Origin: Zasmidium citrigriseum
Lineage: Eukaryota; Ascomycota; Dothideomycetes; Mycosphaerellales; Mycosphaerellaceae
Length of the DNA stretch: 64,000 bases
Direction of reading: 5' to 3'
Assembly: GCA_002786025.1 (NCBI GenBank)
Contig: NHNW01000023.1
Coordinates: forward strand, 186,001-250,000
Shown here: positions 10,087 to 20,957 of the stretch, piece after piece
How positions within the stretch are numbered: position 1 is the first letter of the stretch
How the letters are laid out: every line of letters begins with the position of its first letter
Notes under the pieces: generated by a model
What the model saw: only the letters and a program-made list of their open reading frames with translations
What the model was told of the DNA's origin: nothing
Databases searched by the model: none
Made by a program: the position numbers and the translations under genes

Positions 10087-13000
10087 TCAACGATTTAACG
10101 CCTCCGCGCGACTAGAAGACCGGTCCGCCAACAGTGGCAGAGAACCCTGCCTCAATCGTCGGGTGTGTTCGAAGAGAAGATCTGTTTCGCGCTTGTCCAT
10201 ATCTCGTTGGACGATGATGAAATCGGGGTCGTTCTGTAGGGCAGTCGTCAGCAATGGCTCCACTATCATTCCATTTTACGAGGACTTACATGATCATACG
10301 CCCAAGGAAGATCGTAGTACCTCAGTGTCTCTGGGTCGAGATAATCGCGATGCACTTTTACCCACGTGGGCCGTCTTCCTTGTTTGTAGTAGTTGCCCGA
10401 TGGCGCAGGTGGATAGGCATATGCAACGGGCTGTGAGTCGTCCCGATAGCGAGGCCTATATTCAGTCTCTCTTGTCGGCCGTCTGAAGCCGCCTCCAGTC
10501 GCTCTCTCCAGATTTGGGTACCACCCCGGCTCCTCGTCAACGTGCGGCTCGAATGACACTGCTTTGGTGCCACTCTTCCTTTGGGAGTCTCTGCGTTGCG
10601 GCGGTGCAGGCACGAGACTATCGTTCGTATCCATCCTGTTGTAGATGTTGATGACGGGTTGTTTGTCCCTTTCCTTTTCTTTCAACCTTTCTCTTTCCTG
10701 GGGTGGTTCTCGTCCGAAAATGGCCTCTCCATCCCTCTCTCTTTCTCGACTCAGCTCTCTCAACTCTCTTTGCCGCCTCCTCAACTCCCACTCCCTCTCC
10801 CTCACTTCCCTATCAATGTCCCTGACAGGGCTCGGAGAGCGGCTGCGCACTCTACGTCTGTACAAAGCGTACTCTCTATCGGCATCTCTCGAAGGGCCCT
10901 CGGTCCCACGATCAGGACGTGGCTCTTTGGGACGAGTGAACGCCAACCCGTAGAGATGGCCAGGCTTGACGGTCATCTCCCAGGAGCTAGGAAGGATGCC
11001 GTTCTCATCCGCATCCAAGATCTGGTACCTTCCCGAGAGGATGTCCTCGTCCATATCTCGTACTTCGGAACCCTGGTAAATTTCTCGGATCGTCTTTTGA
11101 ATCCCTTTCCAAGTCCGGGCGATTTTGAACGGGAGCTTGTAGCGGCGGCCTTCGGCGTCTTCGAATCTGATCGGCTCTTCGTAGTCATCGGGGTCGAAGA
11201 CCGGTCTTCTTGAATGGTCGTGAGTGTGATGTCTCGGAGTGCTGCCGTACGTGTACTGGTCTCGCAAAGCTCCTCGGTCTCTCCGGGAAAGTCGTTCATC
11301 CAGGTCAAGGTCTGCCAACTCTTCTTCTAAGACATCTCCCGGTCGTTGCCTGAGTGGCGATAGTCCACGGGCTCGACTGGGAGCGTAGTACTCCCTATGC
11401 GTTGGGGGATTATTGTACTCTGGTTCCCAGAAATCCCCCGCTCGATCTCTCGCTCGTTGCCTTGGCGGTGGCGAAGGCCGACGGCTCCGACTTGGAGCAT
11501 AATACTCTCGTTCTTGTTCTCGCTCGCCGTAGTCGTCACGCAAAATTGCCGGCCCTGGCCTCTGTGGCTTCTCATCGCTGACCAAAGCGCGGATCTGATC
11601 TTCACTGTACCCGAAATCACGCAGACGCCTGCTCATCTTGTTCCGGAACTCAAGTTTCTCCTTGTCTTCTTTCTCGTTGACCTCCAGTTCTTTGCGCTTC
11701 ATGTCGATTCTGATGCGCTCTTCAAGTTCTTTCTGTTCTTTCTCTTTCCTATACTTCTCTTTCTCCATCTCCATCTTCAGCTCGGCTTTCAGCTCCTCTC
11801 TATGCCTTTCGGCGGCCTTCTTCTGTTCCTCGTGCATGAGAATGATGTGGTTGGGCCGCGCCTGATCTTGTACTTGTTCGGCTTCTGTTGGCTTAAACTG
11901 TCTCCGAATGCGTGTCTCTCGCTCCATGCCACTCTTATCACGAGTGATGATGATCTCCTCGTTGACTGGCTGTTTACCTTTGTCGTTGTTAGTGCTTTTT
12001 GGGACCGGGATCATTCCCCGCTCTCGGGCAGGCAGCGCATCATCTGTCTCTTCATTTCGTGGCTGGCGCATTTCTTCTGAATTAGAGCCTTGCCTCACAG
12101 CCGTGGCCCTGCTCTTGTCCGACTTTTCTTTCACGACTTCTCGGATGATGATCTCGTCTCGTTGCGCTGGGTCTTCTACAACATCCGCGCGATAGACATA
12201 CTCGATGGAGCTTTCGCGGGATTGTGAGTGATCATTTCCACCGGGTCGATCACGGAATGCTTCTCGTGAGGCTGGTCCTTTCTCAGGACTCGTACTTCGA
12301 CCTCCACTACGTCTGAAACGAATCTCCTCGACTGAAACCTCTCGTGGGGGGCGAGCACGCTCTCTGTAGATAACCTCGTCATCTTCCCTCCCTCGAAAGT
12401 CGACTTCCCTTCGACCTCTAGCCGGAACATCCGTTTTCTCGTTGCTGTCAACGGCATCTTCGATGATAATCTCTTCCAGTCGGCCCTCCGCTTCGGACGA
12501 AGTGCTGCTTCTGTCGTCTTTCTCAGAGTCCTCGGATTCGACCGTCGCCCGTCTTTGAATAGCCCCAATCTCAACCTCCGGCGCATCTTCTGCAGCATTC
12601 TCTTGCTCCAGTTCGGTGGGTCTCGTGGCAATCTCGCCGCTGATCCAGCGTGTTCCTTCATCATCCTGCTGTGCTGCCTTTGTCCGAACAAGGTGAGCGG
12701 GAAGCGAGAAGTACGCCAAATACCTCAGATGAGCACCAACATGCTGATACCATTTCTCGAGCGTTGACAAGTGGCATTGGCACAGAGGACATCGTGGATC
12801 TTGCATCGACCCGAGTGGCCTCGAGCAGGCTTCCACCAGGGTCTTCAGCACTTGCGGGTCCTGGCTTGCTCCGTGTTTTGTCTGGACGTGTTGGGACAAC
12901 TCTGCAGCCGACAGACAAGTGATATCGCACTCGTAGGGGCACTTCCAGATCCGATTGTGGGCGTTATGCTCGTGATGCTGCCAGTCTTGGCGTCGCTTGT

Positions 13001-13991
13001 ACTGATGTGGTCCACTGGGACAGTGTTCGCAAGTGCAGAGGTACGGGGAGAGGTCGTCATCGAGGTGAAAGCTGGTACAGTCAATCGGAAGTGCTAATGT
13101 GGTATCATGCGGAAGGAGCAGACTTACTCCCAGAATTCCTGATCTCTTGGCTCATATTCGCCATAGCAGATCGGACACTCGAATGGCCCAGTCTTTGGTA
13201 TTGACGGGAGGCATAGCTCGATCTCTTCTCCACGAGGCAGTCTCGAAGGCTCGATATCATGGACCTCCTCGATGCCGTTCTCTTTCGGAAGCTCATCGTC
13301 CGAGGTACCATTCTGCAAGCCGGCTTCTGCAATCGACGAGTCTTTGCGGAGATTCTCGGATGCACGCTTTCTGTAAATGAAGTACTGCCGCCGTTTTGAT
13401 ATCGCTTTCCCGAGTCGTTCGGCCAAAAAAGGTGCCACGGTTGGAAACTGTGTGGTCACTTGCTCGATATCTGCATCATGATTCAACTCGTCACCAGCCA
13501 ATTGATCAGCCTGCAATTGATCATCAGGAACAGGTTGCTTCAGGCTTCCGCTCAGTCGAAACATCATATCAGTGACTCGACGGATCCTTGCAACTTGTCG
13601 CGCTTGTGGGGATATCTTCTGGGGCTCGAGGTCGTCCACCACTTCTTGATCTGATGACTCGGATCCATCCTCGTAGACATCGGTCGCCGCTACTGGATTG
13701 TCGGATTAGCTGATGTTCACAACTGCAGACGACGGTCGGACCTTGCTCAAGAAGTTCGAGTAGCCTTTCCAGCAGTGTCACAATCCAGGATCTCAAGTCC
13801 TCATTATCTCGAAGTTGATAGTCAAGTTTTGATAGTCCATAGAAGTCGCCTGGTGCCACGGTATCCAGCCATACGTTGAAGCGGGCCTTTTCGTCCCTCA
13901 GGGCGGCATCTTCGAGAGCAGCGTGAGCCTTGTCGAATTCTGCGGTGCATTTCTTGATGAGTTCTGCGATTGATGATTTTCTCTCCGCCAT
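10087..13991 (-). CDS. Large C2H2 zinc-finger (AcuF type) protein with ubiquitin-like domain
   Basis: Four exons, 13991-13742, 13692-13128, 13071-10290 and 10233-10087, give 1,247 residues. Every junction is GT...AG and restores the frame, for example WAYDH into NDPDFIIVQRDMD at the 3' end. Order: an N-terminal helical domain (AELIKKCTAEFDKAHAAL...LDYQLRD) seen in fungal zf-C2H2 AcuF-type proteins; degenerate Cys/His fingers at about 255-390 (CPICYGEYEP, CTCEHCP, CPLCQCHLS...HVGAHL); a long charged, SR/RE-rich region; a coiled coil at about 674-754; a ubiquitin-like ULD domain at about 904-987 (RRYKLPFKIARTWKGIQ...ILPSSWEMTVKPG); and a conserved tail. Two upstream ATGs (13997, 14054) are alternatives. 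Head to head with the DUF7580 gene. Function is unknown. Confidence 0.85.
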
Positions 13992-14441
13992 CGCCATGTC
14001 GGGCCAGGCCTGGATCAGCTCACTTGAGCGCCCTCGTGCAACCTTTCTCCACAAAGCAAATCAATCCTTCAAGATTGAATTGCTCGACCGGGCGTGAGCG
14101 GCTTAAGCTTGGAAGCTTCGCAGATCAAGTCGATGTGAAGTATTTCGAGAGGTGAACATAGCCCTTCAGCTGACGTGCACTACTTTTGAGGGAAGATGAG
14201 CGCAATGAGGGTGTCGTGTTCGCGCCGCCGCTACTGCAAAGCACTGCCCGGGGTGCCTGCAGAGGCCGCCGCAGCGTGGTGGCTGTTCAGTTCAGCTGAA
14301 CATCCACAAACTTGCTGAACTCGGCAAGAGCTGAACGTTCAAAGACACCAGCAAGCCAGCGCTCTCCATCTTTCTTTGCTCGCCTGTGCCGTCCAGTCGC
14401 TTTCCGTCGCCCTGTGAGACTGATTCATAACTTGAGAGGCG
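13992..14441. promoter_or_regulatory. Shared divergent promoter region (C2H2-ULD / DUF7580)
   Basis: 450 bp between divergent start codons. Nothing resembling a known operator was recognised. The head-to-head layout means both genes could be controlled from this interval. Confidence 0.4.
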
Positions 14442-16083
14442 ATGTCTGGCTTCGAAGTTGCAGGTATTGTGCTGGCCGTCATTCCGTTGGTCATAAGCGC
14501 AATCGAGGCATACGATCGCAAAATCAAGGGAAGGCGACACACCCGCGAGGAGCTCCAGCTGTTGCGATTGGAGCTCATATCCGAGAAAAAGAAGTTCCGC
14601 AATACGATCAACCGTCTTTTTGGTGATGCTGTCGACAGCAATACTTTCCAACGGCTATTTAATGACATTAGCGGCAAGCTCTGGTCCAACCCTCGAGTCG
14701 CAGAACACCTTCGATACCGTCTTCAAGACGATGTTGATATATTCCTGGAATATGTCAACATGATGAAAGACTCCTTGGATCAACTGCAGAACAGCTTTCC
14801 TGTCGACATTGACAAGGTGCGTGTGGTATCTCCGATGGCAACGCCAACGAATGTCGACTGATAGGCGGAATCATTAGCACACTTTTAGTGGTTCCATCAA
14901 GAGAATCACCCTCGTCTTCAAGTTCAAAGAATACTGGTCGCTTCTTAAGACCATTGAACGCAGCAATAGCAAGCTCGAGGATTTACTCACGGGTTCTTTT
15001 GCATCGGAGCCGATCCGGAGAGGTAGACAAAGATATCCAGACTTCGAGGCGGCGAGCCGTGCTGCATCGAACATCTACAGCGCGATCACGCATGGACTTT
15101 CAAAATCCTGCGGCAACGAGCACTTGATCAGCGTCTCAATGCGATCGATCGTGGCTCCGATACGCAGTCCCATCTCGCTCAGTGACGACGAAAAGGAGTC
15201 AGTCGTCAAAGTCCTCGTGCAGCACGATGCGTCGCTGCTATCGGCTTCTCTCGGTCTCAAGGCTGTCGTTGAAGCAGATGTGAAACCCTGGTTCGAGAAC
15301 AACAACGGCCCACTGATCCTGCGGAATCAGCCTCGCGACATTGGAGACCTGTGTAAAAGTCTCAGTGAAGAGAGCAGGGCTGGCGAGTCGTGCCTCGGGT
15401 TGTTGGCCGCATCTCTACCACAACTCGGAGCACAACGCTACGCTATCCACCGTCCACTGAAGCCATTCTTCACACGGCAGTCGGGAGCCACCACTTCGAC
15501 TCTCTCGGCCCTTCTCGGCAAGAAGCCAAAGCTCAAGATGAGCGAACCAACCAAGCGACAAATGGCTTTTCGACTGGCCCAAGGCCTGGTACAACTCAGC
15601 GAGACACCCTGGATGCAAGCCGGTTGCGGTCGAAACGACATCACCCTGTTGCGAACTCCAGCAGGAGTCGCAGCAGACTTCCCCTTCATCACGGCTTCGT
15701 CGAAGGTACTGCAAGTCAATGGAACTCACAATATGATTAGAGGCCTCCAGCGCCGGCACATTATCCCCAACGATCTTCTCTTTGCACTGGGTATCCTCTT
15801 GATCGAGATTTGGATGGAAAGACGCATCGACCACCTGCACCTTCCCCAAGAGCTTGGGAAGGATGGGAAGAAAGACGATCTTGCAGATTTTTTGGCAGCT
15901 TGTCGATTGGAGGACCGCATATACTCGAGTGCTGGGTCTCGATATGGTGATGTCGTGAGAAGGTGTATACGGTGCCAGTTCTCCCGTCCCGAACCAGATT
16001 TGAGTGATCCATTGTTCAGGAAAGAGGTGTACGATGGCGTGGTCGCTGAGCTTGAGGCTGGGCTAGAAGTTGCGAATAGATGA
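14442..16083 (+). CDS. DUF7580-type fungal protein
   Basis: Exons 14442-14816 and 14878-16083 give 526 residues. The acceptor at 14877 keeps the frame (IDK into HTFSGSIKRITLVFKFK). The N-terminus, MSGFEVAGIVLAVIPLVISA, is a hydrophobic helix typical of fungal DUF7580 and related HET/prion-associated proteins. A helical middle region follows, and the C-terminal part contains LLFALGILLIEIWMERR, which loosely recalls a protein-kinase alpha-F segment. No catalytic kinase motif (HRD or DFG) is present, so if kinase-derived it would be a pseudokinase; that link is inference. DUF7580 proteins are strongly expanded in Pezizomycotina and lack an assigned function. Confidence 0.78.
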
Positions 16084-16383
16084 CAAATACAGATGAATTG
16101 CTGCTTTTTGTGCCATGACCGTGTTTTGCAGTCAAGAAAGTTCTGACCGTGATGATGTGTTGAAGTACGGGTCGGATACTCGAAAAGAAGGAGCTAAGGA
16201 CCTCCACGGTTTGGTTCTAGCCAATTTGCGACTAGCTTGCTTACTCATCATCGTTTTGCCTCAGGCAGACACAAGGCTCCAGATCGTGCCTGCGGCTGAA
16301 GATGGACTTCAGCTTTCGAAGAGTCTAGACTGTCCGTTTCCCGCCAACCTTTGCACACGATCACATGTTCTCGACGCCTCTTA
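16084..16383. other. Intergenic stretch, nothing identified
   Basis: 300 bp between two genes on the plus strand. No repeat or RNA gene was recognised. Confidence 0.5.
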
Positions 16384-17343
16384 ATGTCTGACAGAGAGAC
16401 CTTCAGCACCAGAATAGCAGTTAAAGACACTCATCAGAGCGATACTCGCCTCAAAGCCATGCAAACTCCAGCTGATGGGCTCACCGCCAACGAGAACGGG
16501 ATCAGCCGGAACTCGTACAATTTGCAGACGAATACCAGTACACACCTCTATGACTTACCCCAGGAGCTCCGAGATCGAATCTACGACTTTCTAATCGACG
16601 ACATCAAGTACCTTCACACTACAACGAACATCAGTGTATTCAGCCAAGATGCACCGGCTGCTCCAGCGCTGCTCTGTGCCAACTCGCAGCTCTACAAGGA
16701 ATACAAAGATCGGATTCCGAAAAAGCAAAGCATTACTGTCCATGGCGATGCCGGCAATCTATTGCGGTCTACTTCCCTCGTCCCGGCCGATCTGGCCAGT
16801 ACCGTCGTGGAATGCACCGTCTACCTCTCGGTCTTCCTCGGCCTGGGATCATTGGCAGGTCAGATAAAGCGACATGTGGACAATGTTGGAACTTTTGCGC
16901 AGCAGTTCCCAAATTTGGAGAGACTGAACGTGAGGTTCGCGTCTCGCAATCTGGTGGGCTACAGTCACACCGAAAGAGTATCCAACCCGTCGTGGTCTTT
17001 GAGGCGGGCGCTGGACGAGTTCACCACCGATCCCCGAGTCCATGAGGTCCAGATCTTGGAATGCAACAACCATGTTGTCATTTGTCGCCGCTGTCGGGAT
17101 CTGTATCGGGCGCTGAATGATCAGCCCACGAATGGGGGGCATTGCCAATGCCGTACTTGTACGAGTTTTCATGAAGTCTGGTACGAGGTATCAGAGGATA
17201 CCGAGACTATGGGCACCGAGCCACGCACTTGTGACGACTGCGGGACGCACAACTTCTATCGATGGGGAACTTGGACGAAGGATGGAGGGTGGATGTCGTT
17301 CTTGAAGGAGAAGTATCGCAGTGGTGCCGCTCGTCGCCAGTGA
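16384..17343 (+). CDS. F-box-like protein with C-terminal cysteine pairs
   Basis: A single exon of 319 residues from the ATG at 16384; the frame is open further upstream, and a later Met at 16459 is possible. The segment LYDLPQELRDRIYDFLIDDI (about 54-73) is the short LPxELRxxIY motif of fungal F-box-like proteins. The middle resembles a leaf-spot-fungus type repeatless domain (FPNLERLNVRF). The last third has paired cysteines, CRRCRDL, CQCRTC and CDDCG, which look like a structural zinc site. There is no signal peptide or membrane span. The stop is 89 bp from the converging 4-TM protein gene. Family function is unknown; substrate recognition for ubiquitination is only a possibility. Confidence 0.65.
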   Translation: MSDRETFSTRIAVKDTHQSDTRLKAMQTPADGLTANENGISRNSYNLQTNTSTHLYDLPQELRDRIYDFLIDDIKYLHTTTNISVFSQDAPAAPALLCANSQLYKEYKDRIPKKQSITVHGDAGNLLRSTSLVPADLASTVVECTVYLSVFLGLGSLAGQIKRHVDNVGTFAQQFPNLERLNVRFASRNLVGYSHTERVSNPSWSLRRALDEFTTDPRVHEVQILECNNHVVICRRCRDLYRALNDQPTNGGHCQCRTCTSFHEVWYEVSEDTETMGTEPRTCDDCGTHNFYRWGTWTKDGGWMSFLKEKYRSGAARRQ

Positions 17344-17432
17344 GCTCTCCACTCTCATCCATAATGGCTCTGCATTTGGCCAGTATCATAGCTATATGTC
17401 GCAAGCTTGCTCGTTCGACTTCGAGTCTTATG

Positions 17433-18228
17433 CTACGAAGACGAAGAAGGTCTCTTTTCTTGCCGGTGTGTGCCTGCTGGCGGCTGCTTTACCGCAAACG
17501 ACGTCAAGACCAGAAGCAACAGGCTGAAGACGACCAGCGGAATAGTGAGCCATCTTGCTGCTCTCTATGTTAAAGCTGGATTAGCCATAACCTTCGAATC
17601 ATATCCCAACAGCTTCAAAACTTACCGACAACGTACAAATCTCATCAACAACCCCTCGACCCGACTCAACCGCGAAAAGGTCTTTGGCCTGACAAGTCCA
17701 CCCCTCCAACGAGTACGTCCCATTATCCGGGCCGCCAAGGTCCGGCCGATATGTCATATTGGAATTGAGCTCCGCAAACGGCCCATGAAAGACCGTCGAG
17801 CTCGTATACGTCTTGACCATGGAGTACACAAGCCCAACGATAGACGCAGCCGTCGTGCCAGCGGCGAAGAACATTGAGGTCGCGGCATATCTCGACCACT
17901 CAGGACGATTGACTTCCCTCCTGCCGGCCGCCAAGATGAAGATCACGATCGGGGCTGTGGCGATTGCTATTGCTCCTGCGGCCAAGACACTTCGTGTGCT
18001 GCCGAAGTCGACTCCGTAGGCCACGTAGTAGACGTACCAGCCTGTTAGTGCATCGAAGAAATCGTCGGAGATGTTGTCGCGGTATGGTTCTTTGTAGATT
18101 CCTTGAGCGGTGTATTTGTAGTCATTGGCTTTGTTTAGGGCCAGGGTTGAGAGGGTGACTGCTGCAATACCCAGGAGGAGGAGTATGGTGGCGATTGGCG
18201 TCCAGACGAGAAAGGATGCTGTTCGCAT
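17433..18228 (-). CDS. Four-span small membrane protein
   Basis: Exons 18228-17626 and 17564-17433 give 244 residues. The 3' exon is short but supplies the fourth membrane span (WLTIPLVVFSLLLLVLTSF). The intron has GTAAGT and a CTAAT branch site. Spans: about 6-28 (LVWTPIATILLLLGIAAVTL), 85-107 (AAGAIAIATAPIVIFIL), 120-145 (SMFFAAGTTAASIVGLVYS) and the C-terminal one. An extracytosolic loop between spans three and four has N-glycosylation sequons (NMT, NGT) and cysteines. The topology resembles tetraspan fungal proteins, but no named family was recognised. The frame is open upstream to 18411; the Met at 18228 is preferred because it directly precedes the first span. Confidence 0.7.
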
Positions 18229-18902
18229 GGCTGCTTTGCGGACTGAGACCGGAGTGTGCTGGCAAAATGATCGCAGGGGAAGGCGTTCGAGACCAGAAAT
18301 ATGTGAGAGTCTGGTATGAACGCTCCGCGGGATCGAGATCAGGTGGCAGTGAAAGGATACTGTATCATGCTGCTGAAGGATGTCTTGGCTCCAGTCGATG
18401 GGCGCGTGCATGCATGGAGTTGTTCAAGTAGGGAAGGATCTTCCCGCTTTAACATCATGCCTCTCTGTATTGTATTGTTGTAGCTTCGACGGCCGCGGAG
18501 CAGAAGGATTCGTGGACGAAGTTCACGAGCGAGAACGCTCCGCGGACTGGGCGGGCTTGGCGACCATGATTCCGGGTATTGATCAACTGACCAAAATGCC
18601 AGGTCGTAGAATGATTGAGTACGCCCCGATCCTGCAGGCAAGCCATTGAAATAATGGATGGCTAGGTACTCGTGCCAAAGCATGGAAGTTCAGGGAAAAT
18701 CCTTCTGATATTTCTCTTTCATGAGCATCAGTTTCATAAAAGTCAAGAGCACTTACAAATCTTCTATCAGGCTCTGGTGGAGCCATCCAGCATGAATGTA
18801 CTGCTCGGTACGAGACGCCGTCCTCCACACAGCGGCAACTTCTGATGAGCTGACCACAAAGGATGTATCAGCAATCATGAGCTGAAATGACCGTAACTCG
18901 CG
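18229..18902. other. Intergenic stretch, nothing identified
   Basis: About 670 bp between two minus-strand genes, including the presumed promoter of the four-span membrane protein. No repeat or RNA was recognised. Confidence 0.5.
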
Positions 18903-20411
18903 CTAAGTCTGGTCTTGTAATTGTGCGACCCTATCCGCCTCCCTCATACTCTCACAGAGATCCTTCAATGCCTTCGACATAGACATTGGCGCCGGCGAGC
19001 TATAGCTCAAGTTCGTGCGTGCCGTTTCGTCGTAGTCGAAGACCTGTATTACCCAGCCACTGATGCTTCCCGACTCGTACATCTGGAACAACTCCTGTGC
19101 GTCTGCTCTTGGAATACCCAAAGGAAAGGTGACTTCGAGATGAGCCAACTTGTCTCCCTTGAACGTACCCAACATCTTTAGTGCATTACCGACCTGGGTG
19201 AGACTTCTGTCGCTGTGCAGTATGAGATATTCTAACGATGGCGGCAGAGCTTTGTCGAGATCGATGTCACGCCAGACTTGGAGTTCAGTCGGCGTGACAA
19301 GAAGCTTTTCGTCGATGGCGAGGCGTCGGAGATTGGTGAATGCCTTGAGAGAGCCGAAGGAGACGCCGTGTTTCCAGGCGCGACAGTTGTCTATCACGTT
19401 GGTTAACCGCATCTCGGTCAGAGTACCAGCATGACGGTTCATTGACTCGACGAGACGGGCCGGCTGGATCTTCCGTGCGTATTGACGGGACCATCGGAAG
19501 GCACCTGTCCAGCTTATTTCGAGTTTTTCCACGGCCTTGCATGTCTTCAGAAAGTGATCCAATGTAGTCGCGTCGATATTTGTGGAATCTAGTCTGATCC
19601 TTGCAACGCTCGAGGATGCCTCTGGCGGCTCCGGGTCGTAGGCCACAGTTCGGAATCCGGTGATTCCGTCCATAGCACCGGACAATGCCAGCGACGTTAG
19701 ACCAGATACTCTCAGGAATGTTCGTACTGTTGAAATGGATGTCGTAGAATGATAGTTTGTAGTAGGCCAGGGCCAGGAACCCAAAAAGCTGATCTCCCGC
19801 ACGAAAGGGTAGTTGCCTGTATCTGACGCAAAATCCGGGTGAACCCAGAAGAGGGACTGGATGTAGTACTGGAACTTTGTACTGCAGCCACAGTTACCAG
19901 TGGTGACAGGCCATCCCGTGAAGTCAAAATGGATGGTCTGTACTGTCGTAGTCAACGCAAGAAGTGCCACGAGCATGTCATTGAGGCATCCGTCTTTCAT
20001 GCCAAGAACGAGGAGACTGTATATTTCCAGGCCATTAAATTCAAACGGCCGACATTTGCTTAGAGCACCGGCAAAATCTCGAATCTCCTCTCGGCGTAGA
20101 GGCTTCTGTACATCGTGGCGTGTTGGGCTGATGTAGAGCGTCTTGACGAGCCTCGCAAGTGATGGGCGTCTGCAGAGACTTCTTAACAGGAGATCGGTCT
20201 TCTCATCGCTCCCCAAGGATCCAGGATTCTCATAGAGATACGGTTCGGCAATGTTTCGCAGCCGCTTTGATGCTAGGCAAACTGAACGTAAGTCTCGCGT
20301 CCGCTGATGACAGCTTTGTCGATCCGCGGCATGTGCGTCCTTGGGCCCGCACAAGAGTTGAACAATGCTGTCCCACAGCTCGTCGGGAAGACTGAGCAGG
20401 TCCTCGCCCAT
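18903..20411 (-). CDS. F-box protein
   Basis: A single exon of 502 residues. The N-terminus, LLSLPDELWDSIVQLL, followed by LRSVCLASKRLRNIAEPYLYE, is a good F-box. The rest shows leucine-rich, LRR-like alternation typical of fungal F-box proteins (for example TSLALSGAMDG, VEKLEISWTG, LTEMRLTNV, LEYLILHSDRS). F-box proteins bind Skp1 and recruit substrates to SCF ubiquitin ligases; the substrate is unknown. No membrane span or signal peptide. The start is the first Met and lies directly before the F-box. Confidence 0.85.
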   Translation of the reverse strand: MGEDLLSLPDELWDSIVQLLCGPKDAHAADRQSCHQRTRDLRSVCLASKRLRNIAEPYLYENPGSLGSDEKTDLLLRSLCRRPSLARLVKTLYISPTRHDVQKPLRREEIRDFAGALSKCRPFEFNGLEIYSLLVLGMKDGCLNDMLVALLALTTTVQTIHFDFTGWPVTTGNCGCSTKFQYYIQSLFWVHPDFASDTGNYPFVREISFLGSWPWPTTNYHSTTSISTVRTFLRVSGLTSLALSGAMDGITGFRTVAYDPEPPEASSSVARIRLDSTNIDATTLDHFLKTCKAVEKLEISWTGAFRWSRQYARKIQPARLVESMNRHAGTLTEMRLTNVIDNCRAWKHGVSFGSLKAFTNLRRLAIDEKLLVTPTELQVWRDIDLDKALPPSLEYLILHSDRSLTQVGNALKMLGTFKGDKLAHLEVTFPLGIPRADAQELFQMYESGSISGWVIQVFDYDETARTNLSYSSPAPMSMSKALKDLCESMREADRVAQLQDQT

Positions 20412-20957
20412 CGTGTGTTGGCGTGGTGAAGTGTGGTCAAGGGCAACGCGCGCGCGTCGAAGTTGGGGAAGGACAGAACACGGCAGCTTGTGGGTCTAGG
20501 CCTCCGTAGTTCAACATGGCTGCGACATCAACAGAGATACTGAGAGATTGAGATATGTGTGCGGATTGATCAATGCAACGATTTACAGACGGAGAGATTT
20601 AGAATCGAAGTCTGAAGGGATAGATTGAAGAAGTTAGAATCAGGTTTGGGGTACTGATGATTTCATTGATGTTTTATCGTAATGACGATACATTCGCTAC
20701 AATGTGGCCGTGGATGAACGGCTTTGCTGCCCCAAGCTTTTCGCTGGCGACGAACGCTCACTTCAACGAATCACTCGGCGCGGCCTGTGGAGTCGCAGTG
20801 ATAAAAGCAATCTTTCCCGAAGCTCGAAGTCTTTGACGACAAGCTTCGTGTCGACCACGTGAGCCTTCGAAGTAACGCTGGTCGTCGCAGCCTGCAACGA
20901 CCGTGTCGTGCTCGGTTCCATGTCCAGCTCTCTCAACCATCCTCACGAACTCAGCAC
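20412..20957. other. Intergenic stretch with an alternating CG run
   Basis: About 545 bp, the presumed F-box gene promoter and 3' UTR of the peptidase. A short alternating GC run (about 20447-20457) is the only notable feature. Confidence 0.5.
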
